64,000 bases of DNA from Brevipalpus yothersi (lineage: Eukaryota; Arthropoda; Arachnida; Trombidiformes; Tenuipalpidae): contig QZCP01000834.1 in assembly GCA_003956705.1 (NCBI GenBank), forward strand, positions 182,864-246,863, read 5' to 3'. Below, piece after piece: positions 46,653 to 57,067 of this stretch (positions within the stretch are counted from its first letter, which is position 1; each line of letters opens with the position of its first letter). The notes below the pieces were generated by a model, which worked only from the letters and a program-made list of their open reading frames with translations, was not told the DNA's origin and made no database searches. The translations under genes and the position numbers were made by a program.

Positions 46653-48539
46653 CACTTCATTAATCTTGAGCTCCAATCAGTCAAAATAAATTATCATATT
46701 CTGGGATAAGTAAATATGAACACCTAGATAGATGAATTCTTTTCTCTGACTGAATAAACACCCAACTCATAACTCATACATTCACTCAATGCTCATGTCC
46801 ACTCAGATAAGTATCAGGAAAACTATTTGTAATAGTGGGTCAATTTGGGTAAAATTGAATGGAAATTATAGAATCCATGGAAATCTAATGATAATATTAT
46901 TGTTGCAAAATCTCCATAAATTATACCGCCAAATAAATTCATTTTAAAATCTTGAAATACTTCGAAAGTGATGAGATTCTGGTGATTCTGAGTTGGAGAA
47001 GAAATATTCATCGTTCCTCACCCAAATGTGGACGCTTTCCTATTGCTCTTGACTAGTCATCCGAAAATATATGGATAACGACAGAAATCGAATAGCATCG
47101 ATGCTTTTTTAAGGGGAAATGGAGCAGTGATCAACACTGGTTCCTTCCATGTTGACAGAAGATATTCGAAGAAATCGAAAACTGCTCTGTCGTGCCCATT
47201 AGTCAGGTAGAACTATCTTCAATAAATATTATCATAAAACTGAAGGAAAGGAACATGAGAAGCCGAAAATAGAAATGAAATAGGCTAGATAGATTTTGTG
47301 GTGATAATCAGATGTATGAAGATAGGTGGCTCATGAAAGAAATAAATAGCTGATCACATTGATGCACTGTAGTATTCGAATCTCTTTGGTTCCATCATAG
47401 ACCATCTCTCAGCTGGATTCACTCATTCAAGTTTCAATTTTGGTAATCAAAATTTGCAACACAGATGTCTATTGTGATGCGCTGGACTGGATATTTCAAC
47501 GAAATATTTTGATTTCGTCTGGAACACAATTGCTTTCAACACCTACTGTGAGAGTTAATTGGTTGGGCCAAAGATTTTTACTTGAATAACTACGGTATTG
47601 AAAAGATATTAAAAAAAACAATTCATGGAGGACCTTTATTACTCACTTCAAGATGCATGAGGACCAATTGCATTCTGGTGTATATGAAGCCATGAAGCAA
47701 GCAGGTGGGTACAGATAGAAACATAAGCTCTCCATGAAACTGAGGTTATAGTCTGGGAATTTTTCAGATCACCTAATGAGGTTTTAGATAAGCTTTTTTC
47801 TATTCTTCTGAGTGATCTCTCCAACTGCAAGCTCATAAGGGGGTGAATCTCAATGGAGATGAGTAGGAAATAAATAATAATTAATTAATTAATGAGAAGA
47901 TCAGACCAAGTTTCAGGTGAGGAAAATCAGCATCGGTTTCATACGAATAGGATGAAAGGCTTCGAAAAAATTGCTCAGGATTTTGGAATTGGGATAGATG
48001 TGATGAGAAATCTAAATTATCTGATAGACATATAAGTAGTCATTGATGAGCGGCATTAATCAGACTCTGATCTAATACTGTTGTACCAAAAACAGCCTAA
48101 AAACTAGTTCATGCTGCAATTGACAATTGCTGCATCTAACCACATCATTTTGTTAAGGCAATTGAGAGACAGCGCTGTCACAATTGATTCAACCTACCAA
48201 TTGTATGATTGAAATTTTCAGCTCAACAACCATCAGGGCTGGTAATGAGGATAAGTAAAAAAATAGTAGCTTGCGGGTAGCTTGGGGGTACTTGAAAAAT
48301 TGATCTTTCTTCTTTTGCTTCCTAAGTTATGTTTCCCGATCACTTTCCTTTATTCTCCTGGAGTCAATACAGACACTCTCTTGCCATCCGAGTGAGAGAA
48401 CGATTAATGTTGACCACATTGCTCAAATGCGAAGCTGTCCACAGAAAAAGCTGAATAATATCAAACATCTTTGAATGGAGGACAAACCCACCCAACCATG
48501 ATCTATTGTTAATTGATTTCTCATAATTCTATCAGCAAC
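46653..48539. other. 5' flank of P3, no gene seen
   Basis: It matches 22922-26690 of copy A without that copy's three insertions, and matches the flanks of P4 (to about 60060) and P5 (to the window end). No coding frame. It contains the three empty sites described in the findings. Confidence 0.6.
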
Positions 48540-48986
48540 ATGGATTCACCAAGGCCATTGAGTGTTCGTGAGAGAGATCTTCGATGCTTGAATGATCAAC
48601 TGAGAGCTATGTACCCATCTATACACACCAACATTAGCAACATTTTGGCTGATAACGAGCGAAACCTGTGAGAGATTCGACAATTAGCTACCCCTTATAG
48701 ATTCTAGGATGAGATTATTATCACTCAGGCTGAGATCTTGAGTACATTGTGATCAGGCTATAATCAGGAAATGACCTCTAATGCTCGTCTCCGTCGGCAG
48801 ATTAGCTCTCTTCTTCTGCGGAAAGAGGAGAATAAAAACTGTATAGCTGTACTCCGTAGTGAATTAGACCGGCTTTCATTAGTGTATCGAGCAGATTATC
48901 ATGATCAACTCAATACCATGATCAGAAGATGATTAGCTGATCTAAGAAATGTGATTGATCATGAATATAATGATCGTGGCATTTGA
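48540..48986 (+). pseudogene. Decayed coiled-coil-like CDS, copy B
   Basis: Same sequence as 26691-27136 but without the frameshift: 149 codons from ATG 48540 to TGA 48986 in one frame, with four internal stops (three TGA shared with copy A, one TAG where A has TCG). It includes RQISSLLLRKEENKNCIAVL and RADYHDQLNTMIRR. Confidence 0.5.
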
Positions 48987-49056
48987 TCATTTAATTTTTT
49001 ATTCTAAAATTCATTATACCATGATTCAATTTTGTGATCGATCAATATAAACAATA

Positions 49057-50346
49057 ACCTATGGGGATCAAAAAATGGAACTCATTCCCAAATCGGATAA
49101 TATTTTCACTAGTGGATAGGAAAACTTGGAATTTTGAGAGTATCAAGAACACATGCAATCAGTTTGAATCATAGCTTTCACTCCAATCCTATCGGCCTTG
49201 ATCAATTTTTTTCGAAGGTTTTTCATGAGGCGCTCAAAGTAACTTGTGCCGGAGGTTTTGAGCTTTTTTTATCTCATAAATCAGAGAATCGCGGTTTTTG
49301 GCTAAGAAACCTCTTCGATAAGTTTTTGCTTCCAAGTGGGACCAGAAAATCTCGATCGGACGAATTTGAGGAATGTTTGGAGGATTACATTCCTTTGGAA
49401 CGTAGCTCATTTCATTGCGTTCCAAGTCTTCGATTATGGATCTCGCATAATGAGATCTTGCAAGATCAGGCCAGAATAAAACAGATGATTTCTCATGCAA
49501 ATCCATGGAAGGATAAAGTTTTTTAAAGCACTGATTTCTGCACACATGCTGATTTACTGCCCTTGAACTTAGGTGAAAATAGGGTTTCGAATATCCTTCC
49601 TCACTGATAGCAATCCACATGAGCAATTTTGGTCAATATTATGCTTTCTGACGGAATTGAATATGATAAGCAACTTTTCCCAATCGTCGATAAGCGAATT
49701 TTTTCCCACCGAAAAAATTGTGCCCATTCAAATCGAAGTAAGATTCATCATCAAGTACAAACACGAGATTTGAAGAATGTAACGAAGCTTCCTTAATCTG
49801 GTTATCTGTCGTTTTTCTTGGTCAGGAGTCACTTTAGGACAGTTTTTTAGACTTCTTATGATATATCCCATCTCCTTAACTATTCTTTAGCTGTTCTCAG
49901 ATCATAATTAATTTTCCGACCAATAGCTCGCTAGCCACAGAACACTTTGTTTCCGAGCATACGTTTCACTCCAAGTCGTTGATTGCGATCAAGTTCGATT
50001 TTAGATTTTCCTGAACCAGATTTCCGATGATAACTTTCTCCACTCTCGAACAACTTCATGTACCGAAATGCTGTAGTTTTTGGTGTACCAATTTCCATGA
50101 ATTCTTCCACAATTTTGATCCTGGTTAGAGAGCTCCGTTTCATTATATATTCTGGCAAGAACCAATTTTTGGTCACTTTTTTTGAATGTCTCCATTTTGA
50201 GATCTAATTGATCAATGTGCTTTAAATTTTTTTTGTGGTTTTTTATCAAGCTGTTCTAGACCTTGACCGAGGGTCATCTTTCTGGGTCCCCTCAATTCCG
50301 AGAAAATCACCCTCAAAATGAGTTTCATTTTTTGATACCAATAGGT
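49057..50346 (-). mobile_element. Tc1/mariner element with DD37E-type transposase remnant, copy B
   Basis: 1290 bp, TA-flanked, with the same terminal repeats as copy A (the right one partly decayed). The catalytic end 49234-49626 is open for 130 codons: FWPDLARSHYARSIIEDLE carries the second Asp and NPPNIPQIRPIEIFWSHLE the Glu, with 37 residues between them. The helix-turn-helix part lies at 49931-50249. Internal stops make it inactive. Confidence 0.87.
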
Positions 50347-50879
50347 TACTAAGTGTTTCCACAAGTTTCTCTGTTTGATCTGTTGATAAACACTGCCAAA
50401 GTACGGTAATAGAGTTCAATGTTCTGGTTTGACCACCAACGAATTGCCAAACCAAAGAGTACAAAGAGTAAACACTCCATGTGAAAGAAAGTGAGTCCTA
50501 AAAGACTCACTCAGCGGCACTGATGGAGATGCCCACAGGAACTTTGGGATGTGAATCAGCCGGTCAGCATCATTTCTGCATCCCGAATTCAGACAGAAAT
50601 GTTTTTGGTCCCTCTCTCTATCAAACTTTATCATGTAAAGGACATTGCCCATTTTCTATGGGAAAACTGCCCATGCCCAGATTTTTTTGAAACTTACTTA
50701 TCAGGTGTTATCAGGTCTGATAAGACCAAAAAAAGTAATAAGAATTCTCTGTGACCAACACTTCCGGAGATATGGTCATTTTTGTATTTCGATAAAAAGT
50801 TATCGGATCGTGATGAAAGTGGTATCATAAAAATTCTTATCACGAGTATGATAAGATAAGCTATGACTCATGCATCGAA

Positions 50880-51470
50880 AAGGGGTGCAAACCGGTCAAA
50901 AATCAATTTATCTTTCCTGTTCAAAAACAAGCTTTGAACCGGAGATGTGAGTACTACCAGCATACTCCCTATCAAAGATGAGATAAGATAAAACATGCAC
51001 CAAAAAAATTCTTTAGGTGGAACATGGTCAAAAATGAGAAAAATCGTTTCTCTGACGGAGGAAGTCTGAACCGGAGATGTTGATAAGGCTTGACTATCTC
51101 ACACCATTGATTAGATAAGATAAGCAATCATCCATCATCCTAGTTTCGGTGGAACATGGTCAAAAATGAGAAAAATCGTTTCTCTGAATGATGGAATCTG
51201 AACCGGAAATGTTGATAAGGCTTGACTATCTCACACCATTGATTAGATAAGATAAGCAATCATCCTTCATCCTAGTTTCGGTGGAACATGGTCAAAAATG
51301 AGAAAAATCGTTCCTCTGAATGATGGAATCTGAACCGGAACTACTGATGAGGGCTCGATATCTAACTTCATTGACAGAAAGATACAAATCCTACCCCATC
51401 ATTCTGGTTGGGGGAAATGTTGATCAAAAGTCCGAAAACTCGTATTTCTCAGCAATAGTTGAAGTGAAAT
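50880..51470. repeat. Tandem repeat, 132-bp period
   Basis: GGTGGAACATGGTCAAAAAT recurs at 51016, 51148 and 51280, with diverged copies before and after. Each unit contains TTAGATAAGATAAGCAATCA or a variant. It lies just inside the left TIR. Confidence 0.85.
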
Positions 51471-52138
51471 CGCTATGAAAACAAAATCAGATAAAAAATC
51501 AGGAAACAAAAATGTTAATATAAATATAAATATAAATATATAGATCAAATCAGAATCGAATAAATATAGAGAAATCCCGTTTCATCATTTTGTTCAAAGA
51601 GCTTTCTATATTTGGTTCTACCTTTGGTTTCTGATCCACTTTTTTGATAAGTTTTCTTGAATAAATATTTCCAAAACTCCCCTCCACTTCATATCAGGAT
51701 CGACCCGGCTGAATAATTAGCTATCTCGATTGTGGAAGAACTTTGTTCTAACGTACCACTATTCTCTCACTGACTGGAGAGTATATAAACCCATAGGGCC
51801 CCAGTGTATGCTATCGGTTGGAGCCGAGCCTTTTCATAAGGTGAGTCATCAGAGTATGCGCGAGATTTGCGCTAGGTTTGTGGTGCCACCTGGGCCAGGG
51901 GCCCCTTACCTAGAGCTAGGATAAGGATAGAACCTGATTCTCTTCCATGTTCCAGGGTAATATGACGAGTTTGAAACGCTCATATCTCGAGCACCCTCCG
52001 ATATATATGGTTTCAATCATAATGAAACTTCTAACAGCTGTTCTTCATGTTTATCTTTAGTTCAAAATACACAGAAATAGCTCATCGATCAATTTCCTTC
52101 AATATAATATCGAAGTCCAAGAGCCTCTCTTGTTTCGA
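51471..52138. other. Element interior, no gene seen
   Basis: AT-rich sequence with an ATAAAT run near 51520-51540 and no supported frame. Confidence 0.4.
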
Positions 52139-52340
52139 GTAAGAATGTGCTCTCGCCATAGGAGAAACACCAAATGGCAAGTGTTCGTCTTAATGGATCC
52201 CGCAGCAGAAGGACTCGAGCAAGTTGTTGCATGGTACTGTAAGTGCAAGAGTGGGCTCCGCACTGTAAATCCTTGTTCACATGCTTTCGTAGCAGTGATG
52301 ATGATGAGTGAAGGATTTGAAGGTCATGTACCCCACAAAA
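52139..52340 (+). pseudogene. SWIM-finger fragment of a DDE-SWIM-type transposase
   Basis: The frame with MCSRHRRNTKWQVFVLMD and CKCKSGLRTVNPCSHA parallels exon 2 of the transposase at 40093-40434 (MPSRHKSKHLYQLFVV..., CKCLSGIRTINPCGHV) closely in length and spacing. It has no catalytic part upstream, so it is a remnant of a related enzyme. Confidence 0.6.
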
Positions 52341-52841
52341 GACTCGGTGATCTGATCATCATGTTGATGATGGAAGAGATCAATTATGATCAAAATCATC
52401 TGAATTTTTCCTCTTCTCTCTCGCCAGATCTTTTTGCTCTTCCTCCCTCTTCCAATTTATGCTCAGCGGCCATGAAGGATTGGTGTCCTTCTTTTTTTGA
52501 GTTTTTGTTGCTTAGTTTTTTTGTATTCTTTCTGGGTTTTTGATAAATTTTGTTCATTGTTATTCTTTTTCTCTCTTTTCCATCATTTTCCAATCTTTTT
52601 TCGAACTCTTCCTCCATTTTCATCCGCCTCTGCTACATTTTGCGGTCTCCAGTTCGTGTCTCGGCCACTGCAACTGAAGCGACATAAACACAGAAGGCTG
52701 AATCCTGAGAAACTTCTGTGCAAGATCATGCGTATCTGAGTTTATTTACTTGAGCTTTGAATGTGTTAAGTTTTCAAACTCTCAAAACGTTTTTTTGATA
52801 ATTGCTGTATGCCATAATTTACTTGATTATTTATACTAATC

Positions 52842-53839
52842 ATGTCTCAACTTATTATCGAACACGATGAGGAGATCAGCAATCATTCCAGTGATCTTGG
52901 AAGTGAGAATTGGGAAGATGTTCAAGAATCGACTGGTGAAAATGATAGTGATGGTGATGGTGATAGTGGTAATGGTGGTAATGGTGTTAATGATGGTAAT
53001 GGTGGTGATGATGGCAGTGATGAAGATTGAGAAGGTGGTGATGAAGATTATGAAGAGAATGAAGATGATTATGAGGAACACAATGAGGAGAACGTGGATC
53101 CAGGAAAGGTAACCATATCTTGAAAACTTTGAATTTTTTGAAATTGATTCCACTTTTTTACTCAATTCTAGAAAAAATCAAAGAGCAATGAAGAGCAGAA
53201 AGGGTCTGAAAGGATATGGAGCTGATGAGAGCGATGAAAAAACCAAAAAAAAGTGAGTTCTGAGCTGTGATGGGATTGTGATGGGATTTTTTTGAGGGTG
53301 AAAATGATCAATTTTTTCACCTTAATTTTACCTAAATTGATTTTATCTTCTGTTTCTCGTCCGATGAACAGACAGGGAACATGGCAAAAAACGATGATGG
53401 CAACTATTATGATGTAGCTGCTCTAGGTGGACAGCAGTGGACTTATCGAAAATCGAAAAATGCTAAAGTTCTTGCCACCGAAGTTTTTTTCCGGGGAAAT
53501 TTATTGGAGATGTCCGAGATCAATTGTCCAGATTTGAAGGTCAAAGGCTGGGGATTCACCATGGAAGGCTCCAACAAACTGAAGTTCCCAAAGGAAGAAG
53601 GAGAAACGGAGGCCGAAAAGAAGAGGAGGTTAAAGAGAGGAAGAGATCCACAGATGGAATGCCGCTTCTTTGAGAAAATTTGCTCAAGTCGTGAGAATTG
53701 TTTTCGCCACGAACGGCTTTATCGTGTGGCTCCTGGATCACCAAATCACCCAGTTCCATGTGATCCTTCAACCTGTGGCGAAAATTGTTTAGGAAAAGTT
53801 TTCCCATATCTTCCTCCTCCATCAAAAAGAAGAGGATAA
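52842..53839 (+). pseudogene. Acidic / Cys-rich transposon-associated gene, copy B
   Basis: Exon 1 (52842-53108) carries an in-frame TGA at 53028 where copy A has GAA. Exon 2 (about 53172-53252) is frameshifted by a missing base. Exon 3 (53372-53839) is intact: MAKNDDGNYYDVAALGGQQW, a basic middle and a Cys-rich end with CRFFEKICSSRENCFRHERL and PCDPSTCGENC, closing PPPSKRRG. The Cys spacing suggests metal binding, but I recognise no family. Exon 3 alone could still be expressed from its internal ATG at 53381. Confidence 0.5.
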
Positions 53840-53991
53840 CTTCGATCTCATTTTTTACCTTCTTTAATGGATTTTCTACCTCAATTGCGGCTCTTTCCTA
53901 CTCTTTTTAATAAATTGAAATGCTCCATGAATGCTTTTATTAATGGCAAAACTGCTCTTCATTCAAAAAAAGCCAACTTAAAGCTCAAGAA

Positions 53992-55095
53992 TCATCCGCA
54001 AGCTCGATTTGAGTTGTAATGGGGTTTTAAAAAGTTCAATGAAAGATTCTGTGTTCGCCTTGCACTGCCTTGAAGTGATGATTTTCTGTTTTTTTTGATT
54101 GAATAGAATCTTTTCTGTTTCTCAATCTTTCTTTTGAGAGAATTTTCTTCTGATGGAATGAATCCCTGAGAGCTCCCAAGATTTTCCTCAAAGAGATTCT
54201 CGAATGACTCTCGAACTATCCTGACATCTTCGGATGACTTCATGGAATGAATTTTGGCAGCTATCATGTCCACGAGCACTCGTTTTTCAGTAGGAAGTGG
54301 AGAATTTTGAGTTATCACATTTATATCGTCAACAGCATCTCTCACATCCTCATCTCTGTCACTGGGAGTGATGACACTCAATTCAAATTCTTTATTATGA
54401 TCTCGTGAGGAATCTTCTAGTGGACTCTCGTCCTGCATCGATTCCTTCCAATAATGGAGTTGCTTGCATAGATTCCCCCCAAAATAATCAGGACATGAGC
54501 AGGTCATAGACAAATATTACAGGCTTTGCATCTCAGCTGACACTGACAACTTGCATCTCCTCCTCTTATTTCATATATATCGGTACCAGTGGTGGTTGAT
54601 TGAATGCACCAAAGCTTTCCTTCTTCGTCTGAACATTCGACCAGAGGCTGATTTATCTTCAAACTGCGATCATGACTTTGATTGATCGCAAAAAGTTTGC
54701 TGCTCCTATATACCTTACGGATCTCAATCACCCTCCTTTGAGCATAATCTCGCAGCATATCCATCAGAGATTGAATAGATTTATCGAACCACTTAATTTT
54801 CTTTCCATCCATATAAAGATGCTTCAATTGACTGTTGAAAGTACGAAAAAGCTCATTATTGTCTGTGATGGGGTTGCGTTGGGGTCGTGATGGGGTTGTC
54901 GAATACTTACCGATGTATATTCTCGAGATGCATGTTGGTATTCACATGCAATTCTCTTCTATAGCAAAGTGCCCATGCTTCTCTTCTCTTTGAGTAAAAT
55001 CGCAAGAAATATTCGTGGGAATCTTCTGCTGAAGGCTCATTAGCTAGATCTTCGATGAATTGACCGACCAGATGTTCATTCCGATTTCTGACTAT
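53992..55095 (-). pseudogene. MULE/Phantom-type transposase C-terminal half with SWIM finger
   Basis: Exon about 54911-55095 (REAWALCYRRELHVNTNMHL, the W...R...NTN..E pattern typical of Mutator-like transposases) joins in phase to 53992-54831 (HLYMDGKKIKWFDKSIQSL). It continues to CQCQLRCKACNIC and then, in another frame, MTCSCPDYFGGNLCKQLHYW. A small deletion at about 54510 thus breaks the SWIM finger between its C..C and C.H halves. The remaining 150 residues are a charged tail. The catalytic Asp residues expected upstream are not visible, so it is truncated. Confidence 0.65.
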
Positions 55096-55512
55096 TTTGT
55101 ATCAATCCTGTAGGCTTAAAATATGCTTTATCTTATCTAATCAATCATGAGAGATAAAATAATCTTATCAGTATTTTTGTTTCATGCCTAGTTTTTTATG
55201 AAGAGAATATATTGATTTCTGACCAACTTTTACCAATGCTGTGAGCATGAAATATACCTTATCTCATCTAATTACTCATGAGAGATAAAATGATCTTATC
55301 ATTTTTTTGGACTCCTGCTCAGTTTCTCTGTAGAAAAGATATATTGATTTTTGATCAACTTGTCCCCGAGTCTTCTTCATGGTTTGTGTACAGACTTATC
55401 TTATCAGTTGTGAGAGATATGATAGTGTTATCACCACTTTGGTTTCAAATCTGGTTTTTCAAGGGAAGGATAAATCTATTTTCAATCACCTAATCATTTT
55501 TCGAAAACCATG

Positions 55513-55754
55513 AAAAACTTCTTATCTTATCACATTTGTGATAAGAATTCAAATGATACCATTTTTATCTCGATATGACTGCGCGTTTTTGAGATAGCAA
55601 AAAAGAATAAAATGGCTTTATCTCTGGAAGTATGAGTCATACAGAATTTTAAATTAGTTTTTTGGTCTTATCACAACTGATTACATAGGATAAGGAAGTT
55701 TCATTGAAATCTGAGCATGGGCAGTTCTGCCATAGAGAATGGGCATTGTCCTTT
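55513..55754. repeat. Right terminal inverted repeat of the long-TIR element
   Basis: It ends AATGGGCATTGTCCTTT, complementary to the left end at 50637-50870, and includes the CTTATCTTATC motif. Confidence 0.8.
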
Positions 55755-55999
55755 AAGTTAAAGGCCTTAACAGATAAGATACGACAGATATGACTGAACA
55801 GATAGATGCACATCTCTATTTCAATGTCCTACCTCAGTCCTTTAAAGATCAGACAATCATGACAAGATACCTCAGTCTCAAAACTGGTTCAAAGCAATCA
55901 GAAACTTGCTCTAGCTTGATCTCCTCAATTTGCTTCCCATTAAAATCAGCTTAAAATCAGTACATCAGAATCAGGAAAACATTCAGTTACATCAGTTCA

Positions 56000-56960
56000 A
56001 AATGTCGAGCTTTGATTTTTCAACACATTTACACACATTTCCATGACTCTCAGACAATTTTCCACCTCCGATAGCGGTCAGGAAGACAAATACTACAACA
56101 ATCAGCAAGAAAACAGACATGATAGAGGGATCAGAGGAAAATATGGTTGCTCTCGAGGTAAGCCTTACAAATTAAGTCGAACAACATCATTTTCGTTTAT
56201 TTCATTCTCTTTGTCAAGAAAACGATGGAGTTGAATCTACAAGCTGTCTATAGGGTGGCTCAAGAATTGCTTCATGATCTTGAATGAAGATGTGCTTGGT
56301 CTTCTCTGGGTGTCAACATATTAACTCTCCTTAAAATGTTCATTAGGTCTACTCTTTCTGTATGCATCTCAAATGTCCCATTATTTCCCTATCTTCTTCA
56401 AAGATATGCATTTCTTGAATGGCACTTGGGATTTAGTTAACATGCATTTCTCACAATCGTTTATCTGGAAATATGTTTCAAAAAAATGAGATTCGAATTT
56501 GAAAGTAGTGTTTGGACCAGCTGAATCCTGGAAGGCAGTGTGAGCAATTAGAAATTAGAGGTGTGAGAAGGGAAAAAATGCATAGAATGGGAAGAAGCTA
56601 TCTGACAATACAGCAGCACTGGTCCATCTTTTCATCTTGAGTGATGCGGTCAATAAATATAGGGAGTGGATATATAATCAAAAGATACGATTTTTCTGTT
56701 CCAGGCAGGTGATCATGAACGCTTACAGCTTATATGAAAAAATGCAACAACCAATTTTCTTCTGATGAAGATTCAAATTCTAGCAAATGAGTCAGATTGA
56801 TTTGATACATGTATGATCTGTCTTTTTGTTCAGCGGTTCTGATTATTACCGGTACTGAGTAGACATAAATCTATATCTGGTTGCTTTTCTTCAGATCCAG
56901 GGAATACAAAACACATCTCAGATGGAGTTATGAATGTCAATGTCATGCAGACATCGAATT
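56000..56960 (-). pseudogene. F3: decayed short-tail family member
   Basis: It is collinear with F1 (19995-20830): a C-terminal transmembrane remnant at about 56040-56230, then PSI-region remnants and a piece of exon 2 (56790-56900, matching the ectodomain stretch around IYVYS). Multiple stops. It lies 3' of P4, as F1 lies 3' of P2. Confidence 0.65.
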
Positions 56961-57067
56961 TCCCTGAGTACTCCTCATCTTTCATTTTATTCTATTCTAT
57001 CGGATTTATAAGGCATGACGTATTATGCCACTTTTAACCCAACAACCATCGTGGATGTGGAATCCTA

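Larger units (their letters stand above)
42895..53420. repeat. Segmental duplication, copy B
   Basis: It matches copy A (20238-29936) in the same order and orientation. It keeps about 70 bp near 47100 that copy A has lost, and carries the whole long-TIR element that is truncated in A. Its left edge falls at the sequence AAGCTGTCTATAGAGTGGCT shared with copy A. Confidence 0.85.
50637..55754. mobile_element. Long-TIR DNA element with MULE-type and SWIM remnants
   Basis: Inverted terminal repeats of about 235 bp (50637-50870, 55513-55754) start AAAGGACA(A/T)TGCCCATT and stay about 75-80% similar, reaching a shared GATAAGATAAG. Inside, in order: a tandem 132-bp repeat, a SWIM fragment (+), the acidic/Cys-rich gene (+) and a MULE-type transposase end (-). 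Long TIRs and a SWIM-bearing MULE transposase fit a Mutator-like element. I found no convincing 8-10 bp target duplication. All genes inside show damage, so it is probably immobile now. Confidence 0.65.

Noticed and set aside
50880..51470. Tandem 132-bp repeat as a CRISPR-like array
   Set aside because: The units are 132 bp and directly adjacent, with no spacer/repeat alternation; the genome is eukaryotic.
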